From Bacteroidota bacterium (GTDB lineage Bacteria > Bacteroidota > Bacteroidia > B-17B0 > Aurantibacillaceae), in assembly GCA_018267825.1 (NCBI GenBank), contig JAFDXR010000007.1, forward strand, positions 1 to 64,000: DNA of 64,000 nucleotides. Direction: 5' to 3'. Made by a program: the position numbers and the translations under genes. Positions within the stretch are counted from its first letter, which is position 1. Every line of letters begins with the position of its first letter. Shown here piece by piece: positions 17,501 to 25,553 of this stretch. The notes beneath the pieces are model-generated. The model had not been told where the DNA came from. It searched no databases and was given only the letters and a program-made list of their open reading frames with translations.

Positions 17501-17687
17501 TCTGCGATTGGATAACATCGGCATTGGCACCGGTGTAATTGGTGCGGACCGTGATGACCGGAGGATCAATAGACGGGAATTCCCTGACACCAAGGAAATT
17601 GTAACCGATGGCGCCGAACAAAATAATAATGACCGACATCACGGTGGCCAGTACAGGCCTTTTGACACTTAACTCTGCTAAATCCAT
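14568..17687 (-). CDS. RND efflux pump, hydrophobe/amphiphile exporter type
   Basis: A full-length 1039-aa inner-membrane pump of the AcrB/MexB family. It starts MDLAELSVKRPVLATVMSVIIILFGAIGYNFLG, typical of the first helix. The proton-relay residues are present: the double Asp of TM4 in GLVVDDGIVVTENIF and the Lys of TM10 in GLVTKNGILIIEF. Periplasmic pore motifs (PSIDPPVITVRTNY, SSNQGSSIITVEF) are normal. It sits between the adaptor (4 bp upstream) and TolC genes. Substrates cannot be told from the sequence; MarR control suggests drugs or phenolic compounds. Confidence 0.95.
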   Translation of the reverse strand: MDLAELSVKRPVLATVMSVIIILFGAIGYNFLGVREFPSIDPPVITVRTNYTGANADVIQSQITEPLEKAINGIDGIKTISSSSNQGSSIITVEFNLSSDLEAAANDVRDKVSQAVRQLPQDVDAPPVVSKADANSDPIISMTLVSDTRSLLDVSDYAENVIAQNLQTISGVSSVQIWGQRRYSIRIRLEPKKLAAYNLTPLDVKNALDKENVDLPSGKIEGNATELTVNTVGRLSTVPEFEVMIVKENGNDVVRLRDVATIELGAENEETILKESGVPMVGLALVPQPGANYIDIADEFYKRYDALKKDLPKDYTVNIALDNTRFIKKSITEVKETLLIAIVLVILIIYLFFRDWLIAFRPLIDIPVSLIGAFFIMYIMGYSVNVLTLLAIVLATGLVVDDGIVVTENIFKKIEKGMNPNDAAIAGTREIYVAVISTSLTLAAVFMPVIFLPGFVGRLFREFGVVIAGAVLISAFVSLTLTPMLNAKLVRKNHSRKSRFYEWSEPFFVALDERFTGSVTRFLKKWWLAPLVIIATIIGFWFFGKQLQSELSPLEDRNWLRLSATAPEGTTFESTDALMDRISAFATDSIPEKRVCLTVTAPGFAGSGAVNTGFVRLALTDAEDRKRSQQDIAAYINKNLAQFPEGKVFVIQEQSISSGGGPRGALPVQFVLQTNDFSKLQEKLPKFLEEANKSSVFQGVDVNLKFNKPEIVVEIDRDKAKTLGVSIADVAQTIQLALSGQRFGYYLMKDKQYQIIGQVDRANRDNPFDVNALYVRNAKGEMIQLDNITHTYERSSPPQLYHYNRYQSATVSAGLANGKTIGDGINEMNRIAKKILDDNFTTSLTGASRDFAESSSNTLFAFLLAILIIYLLLAAQFESFIEPLIIIMTVPMALAGAVFSLWYFNQTLNIFSQIGMIMLIGLVTKNGILIIEFTNQLRDRGMTLHKAVIHASAARLRPILMTSLATILGALPIALALGAGSKSRMGMGIVIIGGLLLSMILTLYVIPSLYSLIETRRLRKKIRKQRQDINRSKFYAEIN

Positions 17688-17691
17688 GATG

Positions 17692-18759
17692 TTAGTTCCC
17701 TGCTTTAATGAGTTTTAATTTGGAATCTTTTTTTACCGATAATAAACCAGTGGTGAGAACAGTATCTCCTTCATGCAATCCTTCGAGTACCTGTATTTTA
17801 TCGTCGGTACGGATACCGGTTACAATTCTGGCATCCTCCGCTTTTCCGTTTCTGTAAACGATCACCTTCTGACCTTTCAGAATCGGGATCACACTTTGTG
17901 TCGGAATCATGAGTGATTTGCCTGGTTTGCCAAGGTCTACAAACACCTTCACAAAACTGCCCGGGTAAAACGATTCACTTCCCGAATACATGGCACGGCC
18001 GCGCAGGGTTTTAGTGGCATCGTCGATCTTCGGTTCCAGGGCATATACCTGTGCGGTAAAATCTTTATCATCGGCATTGTTATCGTAAGAAAAACGAATA
18101 TCCATACCTTTCTTCAGAATGGCGCTGTATCGCTCGGGTACCGAAAATTCAACAAACACAGGCTTTACCTGCACCAATGAAGCCACTGTCTGAGCCGGGC
18201 TTATATAGGAACCTTCGCTGATGTTTTTGAGACCTACCACCCCGTTGAATGGTGCTGTAATGGTTGTTTTGGCAAGCTGCGCCAGGATATAGGCCTGATC
18301 TGCTTTCAGGGAAGCTACTTCATTTTCCTGTGCATCGGCTTCTTCCTGGCTGATACCTTTGATAGCCAGTAGTTTTTTCAGTCGTTCGTTTTTTTCTTCC
18401 GAAAGTTTCAGCTGTGTTTTATTCTTTAATAACTGAGCCTGCAGATCGGCATCGTTTATTTTAATGAGCGGCGCGCCTTTGCTCACGGCTTCACCCTCCT
18501 TAAAATAGATGGCAGTTACTTTTCCCGAAATTTCCGGGATAATGCTTATCTCATTCAGTGCACCTATCTTACCTGTGGTATAAACCTTATTGGTCATTTC
18601 AAAAGGCTGCGCCACATAGTAGTTCACGGCTACGGGGGGAGCATCTTTACCCTTGTTGGCAGCCGTTTTATCTTCTTTTTTGGCAAAGAACATATACTTA
18701 ACGGCAATGAGTGCACCGAAAATGATAACAATGATGAGCCATCCTGGAATTTTTTTCAT
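17692..18759 (-). CDS. RND efflux periplasmic adaptor (membrane fusion protein)
   Basis: 355 aa with one N-terminal membrane segment (about 5-24). Next come the barrel-sandwich half-motif GKVTAIYFKEGEAVSKGAPLIKINDADL, a short helical hairpin, the matching half TTITAPFNGVVGLKNISEGSYISP and the beta-barrel with PVFVEFSVPERYSAILKKG. It bridges pump and TolC channel. First structural gene after marR, 11 bp downstream of it. Confidence 0.93.
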   Translation of the reverse strand: MKKIPGWLIIVIIFGALIAVKYMFFAKKEDKTAANKGKDAPPVAVNYYVAQPFEMTNKVYTTGKIGALNEISIIPEISGKVTAIYFKEGEAVSKGAPLIKINDADLQAQLLKNKTQLKLSEEKNERLKKLLAIKGISQEEADAQENEVASLKADQAYILAQLAKTTITAPFNGVVGLKNISEGSYISPAQTVASLVQVKPVFVEFSVPERYSAILKKGMDIRFSYDNNADDKDFTAQVYALEPKIDDATKTLRGRAMYSGSESFYPGSFVKVFVDLGKPGKSLMIPTQSVIPILKGQKVIVYRNGKAEDARIVTGIRTDDKIQVLEGLHEGDTVLTTGLLSVKKDSKLKLIKAGN

Positions 18760-18770
18760 AGATAATATGT

Positions 18771-19274
18771 TTAGGTCGTTTTGGTTTTTTTGACTGATTT
18801 TTTCTTTTTGGGTGATTTGTAATTAAAGAACAGGCTGTTCGACGGCATGTTCTTCAGGTTTTCGGTTACAGTATGCAATACGGTAATAAATGTTGTGCGG
18901 TCGCTGTCTGATACGCCATGAAACATATTGAAATCAACGGTTTCAAAGGTTCGGATGATTTCTTTGGTTTGTTTCTCACCTTTTTTGGAGAGGTGAATAA
19001 AAAACTCACGGCGATCGTCTGGATTTACACGTTTCTCGATCAGGCCGAGTTTCGAGAGGTGGTCCAGCACTTTGACCATAGCGGTTTTATCAATCACCAG
19101 GTCGTCACAGATTCTCTGCTGGCAGCAGCATTCGGTATGTTCATGAATGTAATAGAGCACCGCGAAATAACGGTCTACATCAAGATGTTCCAGGCTTTTG
19201 GTGAGAACACCGTAATACAGTTTCGAGAGAATCAGGGCCCGGGTTCCTACGGAAATATGCGCTAAAGATTTCAC
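18771..19274 (-). CDS. MarR-family repressor of the efflux operon
   Basis: A 167-aa winged-helix regulator. The core CCQQRICDDLVIDKTAMVKVLDHLSKLGLIEKRVNPDDRREFFIHLSKKGEK is the MarR HTH and wing, with the DxR signature. The C-terminus is a Lys-rich tail (SPKKKKSVKKTKTT), which is unusual and could add DNA affinity. I chose GTG at 19274. An upstream TTG at 19304 lies inside the -7 promoter element and would precede the transcription start. It is the first gene of the operon with adaptor, pump and channel, so it most likely represses itself and the pump. Confidence 0.88.
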   Translation of the reverse strand: MKSLAHISVGTRALILSKLYYGVLTKSLEHLDVDRYFAVLYYIHEHTECCCQQRICDDLVIDKTAMVKVLDHLSKLGLIEKRVNPDDRREFFIHLSKKGEKQTKEIIRTFETVDFNMFHGVSDSDRTTFITVLHTVTENLKNMPSNSLFFNYKSPKKKKSVKKTKTT

Positions 19275-19292
19275 TGAAAAGTTGGTAAATAT

Positions 19293-19315
19293 AATAGTTG
19301 ACAAATGTAACTATT
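19293..19315 (-). promoter_or_regulatory. Promoter and probable MarR operator
   Basis: Minus-strand TACATTTG (19302-19309) is an exact -7 element. It is bracketed by a perfect inverted repeat AATAGTT-N9-AACTATT (19293-19299 and 19309-19315). A repressor bound here would cover the -7 element, fitting autoregulation by the MarR protein whose gene starts 28 bp further on. Confidence 0.6.
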
Positions 19316-19512
19316 TACACTACCACTGTTTTAAAAATTAACTTATTTTTTCAGATGTTGCGAAACGCTTTATTAGCAATGTGTTAAAGGATTCTATGGG
19401 GTACTATGTGCTCTCGGAAACTACGTTTTTAACAAATACGGAGCTGATCGCGGTGAGTTTTAAATATGATAAATAGCATATTTCAGGTAGAGCACAGATT
19501 TTTTTCTTTTGT

Positions 19513-19520
19513 TAATTTTG
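19513..19520 (+). promoter_or_regulatory. -7 promoter element TAATTTTG
   Basis: Exact TAnnTTTG match 20 bp before the ATG at 19541. It supports that start over a longer frame beginning at 19466, which would be upstream of the transcription start. Confidence 0.5.
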
Positions 19521-19540
19521 CCGTATCAAATACCAAAACG

Positions 19541-20572
19541 ATGATCCGATACATACTTATTTTGACATGCCTCGCGAATATGGCTCATGCCCAGGAAAAA
19601 CACCTCAAAAACCTGAAACAACTCACCCATGGCGGCGACAATGCCGAGGCTTATTTTTCACCTGATGGAAAATTTGCCAGCTTTCAGAGCAATAATATGA
19701 AGTGGGGATTATCGTGCGATCAGATCTTCGCCCTCGATCTGGCCAAGGCCGCCAAAGACAGTACCTATAAACCGCCGATGGTGAGTACCGGTAAAGGCCG
19801 CACCACCTGTAGCTATTACATGCCCGATGGCAAACATATCCTGTATGCATCCACACACAAAGGTGACGAAAATTGCCCGGCGGCAGTCGAAATAAAGGGT
19901 AAATACCTCTGGGCCGTTTACAAGGATTTCGATATTTATGTAACCGACCTCAAAGGAAAAATTCAGAAACAGCTGACCGACTCACCCGGCTATGATGCCG
20001 AAGCAACGGTATCGCCCAAAGGAGATAAAATTGTGTTTACCAGCGACCGCAGCGGCGATCTGGAATTATGGATTATGGATATTGACGGGAAAAATCAGAA
20101 ACAGATCACCAATGGATTGGGTTATGATGGCGGGGCTTTTTTCTCGCCCGATGGTAAACGTCTTGTGTTCCGCGCCAGTCGCCCACAAACCGATGAAGAA
20201 GTGAAAGAGTATAAGGATCTGCTGGCACAGCACCTGGTGGCACCAACACACATGGAGCTTTATACCTGCAATATTGATGGTTCCGACCTCAAACAGATCA
20301 CCTTCTTAGGCAAAGCCAACTGGGCACCTTTTTTTCACCCGGGTGGTAAGAAAATTATTTTCTCTTCGAATCATCACAGCAAAAAAGGCTACGACTTTCA
20401 GCTGTTTATGATTAACGACGATGGAACCGGTCTCGAGCAAATTACAAATGAGAGCATGTTCAATGCCTTCCCGATGTTCTCACCGGATGGTAAAAAACTC
20501 ATCTTCTCCTCGAACCGCCATAATTACGGCACCCGCGATACCAACCTGTTCATTGCGGACTGGGAGGATTGA
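19541..20572 (+). CDS. Secreted TolB-like WD40/PD40 beta-propeller
   Basis: 343 aa starting MIRYILILTCLANMAHAQ, a clear signal peptide. The mature protein contains PD40 repeats, each with an F(S)PDGK..(V/I)F.S(N/D)R pattern: AYFSPDGKFASFQSN, ATVSPKGDKIVFTSDRSGDLELW, AFFSPDGKRLVFRASRP, FFHPGGKKIIFSSNHH and MFSPDGKKLIFSSNRH. They form a six-bladed propeller similar to TolB's C-terminal domain. No peptidase domain follows. Likely periplasmic or outer-membrane associated; function unknown. Confidence 0.85.
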   Translation: MIRYILILTCLANMAHAQEKHLKNLKQLTHGGDNAEAYFSPDGKFASFQSNNMKWGLSCDQIFALDLAKAAKDSTYKPPMVSTGKGRTTCSYYMPDGKHILYASTHKGDENCPAAVEIKGKYLWAVYKDFDIYVTDLKGKIQKQLTDSPGYDAEATVSPKGDKIVFTSDRSGDLELWIMDIDGKNQKQITNGLGYDGGAFFSPDGKRLVFRASRPQTDEEVKEYKDLLAQHLVAPTHMELYTCNIDGSDLKQITFLGKANWAPFFHPGGKKIIFSSNHHSKKGYDFQLFMINDDGTGLEQITNESMFNAFPMFSPDGKKLIFSSNRHNYGTRDTNLFIADWED

Positions 20573-20888
20573 GAGGATTTCTCCACGTCGATCGGAATGA
20601 CAGGTAATTTTTATGTCGGCATGATGCTGGCATCACAACAGACAATGTTTTTTTCAGATCTCTCACTACGACCCTTTGGTGGCCAGGGATTTGCCGAAGA
20701 TGAACAGAGTGGTGGAAGTCATTATGCATTTAAAACACCCGCACAAAGCTGAATTCAAGGCTTACGAAGGAAACATTTCCTGTTAATTGCTCGTTTAACT
20801 TGTAAGCCACTCATAAATGGAATAGATTCCGTGTAGGTTTAGTAGCTTTGATTAAGGAATACAGGCGAGGAATTCAGACTTCTGAGAT
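20573..20888. other. Intergenic region of 316 bp
   Basis: No credible gene. It begins with a stretch (about 20573-20605) of the GTCGATCGGAATGACAGG kind that resembles dispersed intergenic repeats. I see no exact TAnnTTTG element in front of the gene at 20889. Confidence 0.4.
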
Positions 20889-21893
20889 ATGCATAAACAT
20901 GTGGCGACATACATTTTTTCCGGAATCGGACGAAGTATTTTGTTGATCCTGGTTTGTATATATGGGGGCCTCATCGGGCAAAACACAACGCTTGTTTTTC
21001 AGCCGGATTCAGCCTGTGGTAAAGATGCATTGCTCACAACATTGGCACCTTACGGGAACTACGGTAATCATCCTGATTTTCTGGCTACAGCGTGGACCAA
21101 TAGCGGGGTGCCTGTAACGTGCAGATCGCTTATTGCATTTGACCTCACTGGAATTTTGCCGGGAACAAACGTCATTCATGCGTCTCTGGAATTATTCCAT
21201 TACAACAGTTCCGCCAATGTAGGACATTCGACACTGTCAGGTCCTAATGACGCGACCCTGTATCGTGTAACCACCAATTGGAATGAACACACCGTATGTT
21301 GGAATACTCAACCTTCCCATACACCGGTTAATAGTGTATTGATTCCGGCCTCTTCTTCTTCGACCCAGAATTACACACTTAATGTAACAAGTCTTGTACA
21401 GGATATGATCAATGATCCGGCCAATAGCTATGGCTTTATGTTTATGGAAAACACGGAGAGCTATTACCGGAGCATGTTATTTGCCTCAAGCGATGAGTCT
21501 AATCCGCTTTTGCACCCGCGGTTGACAATCATTTTGAGTGGAGCAGTCAATGTTAATGGTTCATGCATAACTTCCGGGGCTTCTAACGGGTCTGTTCCTT
21601 CAGTCAATGAGAATGCGCTTGATATTCCAAATACATTTACACCCAATCATGACGGCGTCAATGATGCATATTATTTAACGGCGACTGGGTATCAGGATTA
21701 TGAAATGAAGATTTATAACCGCTGGGGAACTTTATTGAAAACATTAACCCCCGACAATCCCTTATGGGATGGGAAATCATCCGGTGGGGAAGAATGCCCT
21801 GATGGCACATATTTTTACACACTCGATCTGCAGTGGCAATCCGGTACGCGGATCTCAAAACGCGGGTATATCTCTCTTTTTGGAAACAAATAG
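20889..21893 (+). CDS. DNRLRE-type secreted protein with type B T9SS sorting domain
   Basis: 334 aa. After a signal peptide (about 1-31) comes a DNRLRE/CBM96-like beta-sandwich: TTLVFQPDSACGKDALL, RSLIAFDLTGILPGTNVIHASLELFHY, TTNWNEHTVCWNTQP and VTSLVQDMIND. The last ~85 residues are a gliding-motility-type (CHU_C, type B) T9SS sorting domain: IPNTFTPNHDGVNDAYYL, MKIYNRWGTLLK, WDGKSSGGEECPDGTYFYTL. It is exported by T9SS and probably attached at or released from the cell surface. No T9SS machinery genes are in the window. Confidence 0.88.
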   Translation: MHKHVATYIFSGIGRSILLILVCIYGGLIGQNTTLVFQPDSACGKDALLTTLAPYGNYGNHPDFLATAWTNSGVPVTCRSLIAFDLTGILPGTNVIHASLELFHYNSSANVGHSTLSGPNDATLYRVTTNWNEHTVCWNTQPSHTPVNSVLIPASSSSTQNYTLNVTSLVQDMINDPANSYGFMFMENTESYYRSMLFASSDESNPLLHPRLTIILSGAVNVNGSCITSGASNGSVPSVNENALDIPNTFTPNHDGVNDAYYLTATGYQDYEMKIYNRWGTLLKTLTPDNPLWDGKSSGGEECPDGTYFYTLDLQWQSGTRISKRGYISLFGNK

Positions 21894-22073
21894 AATAGAG
21901 TTTGTCGCGCTGCACCCATAAATACGGGCTGGCGGGTATAGGCTATATGAAATTATCTTGTATTTTTGTTGAACACCTTCAGAATCAATGCGATGTTTAG
22001 CTATATCAGGCACTCTGTGTAGCACAGTCATGGTTTTTGATGTTTCAGAGCTATTAAGATTAATTTTATTTGT

Positions 22074-23768
22074 ATGCGGAAAGAATATGACGTTATTATT
22101 TTAGGAGGTGGTCTGGCAGGACTTACTTTATCTATTCAGTTACAAAGAGCCCATCCGGGTATGGCTATTCTGGTGCTTGAAAACAGGCCAACCATAGCGC
22201 CCACGGCTGCCCATAAGGTAGGCGAATCAACTGTTGAGCTGGCTACGCATTATTATCGTGAGATTCTTGATCTGAAAACATATCTCGAAGCGCATGAGCT
22301 GCCTAAACACGGACTCCGTTTTTTCTTCACATCCGATCGTAAAGACGAAATATCGAATCGCCTGGAATTAGGACCCCGCCTCAAACTCCCGGTTCCAAGC
22401 CATCAGCTGGATCGCGGCACATTTGAAAATTTCCTCGAAAAACATACCCGCTCCATGGGCACGGATGTTGAACTCGGAGCAAGGGTCAAAGAGGTCAATT
22501 TTACGGATAAACTGCACGAAGTTGTTTATGTTCAGCAGGGTAATGATAAAACGGTACACGGTAAATGGGTGGTAGACGCTACCAGCCGGGCTTCTGTTCT
22601 GAAAAAGAAAATGGGTTTTCAGAAAGAGATGGATCACAATATCAATGCGGTGTGGTACAGGCTGAAAGGTGTTGTTGATATTGACGAATGGAGCGATAAC
22701 GATGCCTGGAAATCGTTTCTGGCACCCAGGCTGCGTTACCTTAGTACTGTACATTTTCTCGATAAAGGCTATTGGGTTTGGGTGATCCCACTGGGTTCCA
22801 AAAATACCAGTATTGGCATTGTGGCTGATCAGGATGTGCATCCCTTCGATCAGATCAATACCTATGAAAAAGCAGTGGAGTGGATGAAAAAACATGAACC
22901 GCTCTGTGCCGAAAAGATATGTCCGCCACGCGAAGAATTAATGGACTTCAGGATCCTCAAACATTTTGCGCATCACAGTGGTCGCATTTATTCGGCCGAT
23001 CGCTGGGCTGTTACAGGCGAAGCGGGCGCTTTCCTGGATCCCTTTTATTCGCCGGGCAGCGATTTCATTTCCCTGAACAATACCTGGCTCAGCGATCTTA
23101 TATTACGCGATCTCCGCGGCGAAGACATTACCGTAAGAGCCGAAATATATGAACGCACACATCTCTCGTGGGTCGATAGCTGGTTGCCGATCTACCAGGG
23201 AAAATATAAACTCATGGGGAACACCCAGATCATGGTGTTTAAAATATTCTGGGACTGGGCTATATACTGGTCGGTACCATGCCTCCTCTTTACCAATCAT
23301 GGTTTCACCGATCTCAAAGTGCTTAAAGAATTATTTGTTTCGGATGACAGTCTCGGGCGTAAGTTCGGCGAACTGAACAAAAGGGTACAGGATATGTTTA
23401 TTGCCTGGCAGCCCCACGAAAAAGCCATGTTTACTCACCGGTATATCGATCCGCTTGATCTGGATTACCTGAAAGGTTTCCAACGGGGTATCGACCAGCA
23501 ACATGGTGCCGAGCAGGTAGTAGCGAAAGTAGCTGAGAACATGCAGGTACTCGAAAAGGTAGCAGCAGACATGTACCGGTTCATCAGTGGCCAGGTGTAT
23601 CAAACGCCGTTTACTGTGGCAGTTGATCCTTATCGTATTGATCTTTCCGGACCGCACAGCGAGGAGGAACACGGCAATGGGCTTCTGCCGGATCCGGAAA
23701 TCACCCGTGATGTTGACAAAATGTGGTTTTACAATAAACAGAAAGCGACAGACCGTGTGCCGGTTTGA
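22074..23768 (+). CDS. Flavin-dependent halogenase-like monooxygenase
   Basis: 564 aa. FAD-binding Rossmann motif GGGLAG at 11-16, then KVGESTVELATHYY at 48-61, the WxWxIP signature of flavin-dependent halogenases as WVWVIP at 234-239, and GEAGAFLDPFYSPGSDF, the conserved FAD/C-terminal region. WxWxIP separates halogenases from ordinary monooxygenases, but not all carriers halogenate. The substrate may be carrier-bound or free. It starts a run with the 132-aa and BtrH-like genes (42 bp, then 1-bp overlap), which suggests a common pathway. Whether the catalytic Lys is present needs an alignment. Confidence 0.78.
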   Translation: MRKEYDVIILGGGLAGLTLSIQLQRAHPGMAILVLENRPTIAPTAAHKVGESTVELATHYYREILDLKTYLEAHELPKHGLRFFFTSDRKDEISNRLELGPRLKLPVPSHQLDRGTFENFLEKHTRSMGTDVELGARVKEVNFTDKLHEVVYVQQGNDKTVHGKWVVDATSRASVLKKKMGFQKEMDHNINAVWYRLKGVVDIDEWSDNDAWKSFLAPRLRYLSTVHFLDKGYWVWVIPLGSKNTSIGIVADQDVHPFDQINTYEKAVEWMKKHEPLCAEKICPPREELMDFRILKHFAHHSGRIYSADRWAVTGEAGAFLDPFYSPGSDFISLNNTWLSDLILRDLRGEDITVRAEIYERTHLSWVDSWLPIYQGKYKLMGNTQIMVFKIFWDWAIYWSVPCLLFTNHGFTDLKVLKELFVSDDSLGRKFGELNKRVQDMFIAWQPHEKAMFTHRYIDPLDLDYLKGFQRGIDQQHGAEQVVAKVAENMQVLEKVAADMYRFISGQVYQTPFTVAVDPYRIDLSGPHSEEEHGNGLLPDPEITRDVDKMWFYNKQKATDRVPV

Positions 23769-23810
23769 AGCATTAAATTCGGTAACTTTGAAGTATAAAA
23801 TCAGACGATC

Positions 23811-24209
23811 ATGAAAAAAGAAAACCTTCCACAGGATCAGTCGGCCCTCAATGGATTTACGAGGGAAGTATGCTATGTGAAAGATGAGAACGGTACTTAT
23901 ACTACCGGGCTCAGCACAGGCTGGGATGTGAAGAAAGATGCACTCGATAATGCCTGGGACGATATACACGAACGGGTGAACGAAGCCCGTGAAGCCGTAA
24001 AACGCGGAGAGAAGAGCCCGATCTATTATTTTATGGAACTTCGTTTAATGGATCTGCCTGTATTGTCGGGTTACACGGGTTTCTGGCGTATGACCATTAA
24101 GCGCCATTTTAAACCCCAGGTGTTTAAAGGCTTGAGCGATCAGAGGCTGGCAGCGTATGCCAAAGCCTTTGATGTAAGTGTTGATGAACTGAAAAATTTT
24201 AAAGGATAG
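23811..24209 (+). CDS. Conserved small protein between halogenase-like and BtrH-like genes
   Basis: 132 aa, no signal peptide. The middle has ALDNAWDDIHERVNEAREAVKRGEKSPIYYFMELRLMDLPVLSGYTG, with two helices and a short link. It is followed by FWRMTIKRHFKPQVFKGLSDQRLAAYAKAFDVSVDELKNF, where the last part resembles a DNA-binding-like or ACP-docking helix pair. I do not recognise the family. Its last base is shared with the GTG start of the next gene, so translation is coupled and the product likely works with the BtrH-like enzyme. Confidence 0.6.
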   Translation: MKKENLPQDQSALNGFTREVCYVKDENGTYTTGLSTGWDVKKDALDNAWDDIHERVNEAREAVKRGEKSPIYYFMELRLMDLPVLSGYTGFWRMTIKRHFKPQVFKGLSDQRLAAYAKAFDVSVDELKNFKG

Positions 24210-25225
24210 TGGAAAAAGAATTTAAGCATATACAAACGGCACACTGTGAAAATGGTGTGGCCACAAGCCTCCTGCGTTACCATGGTCTCGATTTCATGAC
24301 AGAGCCTCTCGTATTTGGGATGGGGTCCGGGCTGTTTTACATTCATATACCCTTTCTGATGGTGAATGGCGGACCGGCCGTTTCTTACCGCAGTATGCCG
24401 GGCTGGATATTCAGTCGCGCCAGTAAACTACTGGGTATAAAAGTAAAGCGTGTCAAATTCAGTAATGAAAAAGCCGCGCAGGATTTTGTAGAAGAAAAAG
24501 TACGCCAGGGTATTCCGATCGGTTGCCAGGTGGGCGTTTTCAACCTTCCGTATTTTCCGCCGGAGTACAGGTTCCACTTCAATGCACATAACCTTATTAT
24601 TTACGGCAAGGAAAACGGTCGTTACCTCGTCAGTGATCCGGTAATGGAAGGGGTTACCACACTTTCGCCCGAAGAACTCAATAAAGTGCGTTTTGCAAAA
24701 GGACCGCTTGCTCCCAAAGGCCATGTGTATTATCCGGAGCTGGTACCACAGGTAAGTCAGGAGCAGATCCGCAAGGCCATTGTAAAAGGCATCCGGAAAA
24801 ATTCGCGCGATATGTTATATATCCCCGGCCCCATAGCCGGAGTGGATGGAATTAAATATACAGCCAACCACATTCGCAAATGGCGTGAGAAACTTGGCGT
24901 GCGTAAAGCAGGTTTATACCTCGGGCAGATTGTGCGTATGCAGGAAGAGATCGGAACAGGAGGTGGTGGGTTCCGCTTTTTATACGGGGCCTTCCTCGAA
25001 CAGGCATCGGCCTATCTGCAAAATGATGAGCTCCGGAACATTTCAGACGAATTTACCAAAGCCGGTGACATGTGGCGTGAAAGTGCCATACACATGGGAC
25101 GTATTTACAAAGGCCGCATGAGCGAGCAGAAGGACTATGAACAAAGCGCCGATATGCTCATGGATATCATGGCCGTTGAAAAAGAGGCCTTTAAAAAACT
25201 CCATAAACTGAACCTTAAATATTAA
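24209..25225 (+). CDS. BtrH-like acyltransferase (BtrH N-terminal domain, DUF4872-type C-terminus)
   Basis: 338 aa from a GTG start that overlaps the previous stop. The N-terminal domain matches BtrH: HCENGVATSLLRYHG with Cys13, then EPLVFGMGSGLFYIHIPF, and HNLIIYG (His127) with SDPV (Asp143), giving a C39-like papain-fold triad. The C-terminal part (about 175-338) is helical. In butirosin synthesis BtrH moves an acyl group from a carrier protein to an amine; relatives in Bacteroidota are poorly known. Together with the halogenase-like gene it suggests acylation of a small molecule. No carrier, ketosynthase or transporter gene follows immediately. Confidence 0.78.
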   Translation: MEKEFKHIQTAHCENGVATSLLRYHGLDFMTEPLVFGMGSGLFYIHIPFLMVNGGPAVSYRSMPGWIFSRASKLLGIKVKRVKFSNEKAAQDFVEEKVRQGIPIGCQVGVFNLPYFPPEYRFHFNAHNLIIYGKENGRYLVSDPVMEGVTTLSPEELNKVRFAKGPLAPKGHVYYPELVPQVSQEQIRKAIVKGIRKNSRDMLYIPGPIAGVDGIKYTANHIRKWREKLGVRKAGLYLGQIVRMQEEIGTGGGGFRFLYGAFLEQASAYLQNDELRNISDEFTKAGDMWRESAIHMGRIYKGRMSEQKDYEQSADMLMDIMAVEKEAFKKLHKLNLKY

Positions 25226-25229
25226 ACCA

Positions 25230-25544
25230 TTGAAAGTAACAGCCGGGATACTTGCAGCATGCACCATCATATTGGGCTTGTGTTCCTGCGATCGTTTTGT
25301 GGTTTATCATCTGTTGGTGAAAGACATGGAGAGCAGACCATTGCCGCGCGTAGAGGTGGAAGAAGTGGGGATGGGGTTTTCGCAACTCACCGATAGTGTA
25401 GGTTATCTGCAACTGACAAAAATTACGGGCGGCATCAGGCCCGACTTAACCAAAAAAGTAAAACTGCATAAAGATGGTTATCGGGATACGATTGTAAATC
25501 TTAAACCCGAAGGAGAAATACAGATCAGGTTGAGCCACAACTGA
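25230..25544 (+). CDS. Small lipoprotein, carboxypeptidase-regulatory-like
   Basis: 104 aa from a TTG start 4 bp after the BtrH-like stop. The signal MKVTAGILAACTIILGLCSC carries a lipobox-like end (LGLCSC). The mature part VVYHLLVKDMESRPLPRVEVEEVGMGFSQLTDSVGYLQL resembles a carboxypeptidase regulatory-like (CarboxypepD_reg/Ig-like) domain, common in Bacteroidota. Probably cotranscribed with the preceding trio; a functional link is uncertain. Confidence 0.6.
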   Translation: MKVTAGILAACTIILGLCSCDRFVVYHLLVKDMESRPLPRVEVEEVGMGFSQLTDSVGYLQLTKITGGIRPDLTKKVKLHKDGYRDTIVNLKPEGEIQIRLSHN

Positions 25545-25553
25545 TATTTTATT

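Noticed and set aside
22065-22072. TTTATTTG as promoter of the halogenase-like gene
   Set aside because: It ends 1 bp before the ATG, so transcription would start within the coding region.
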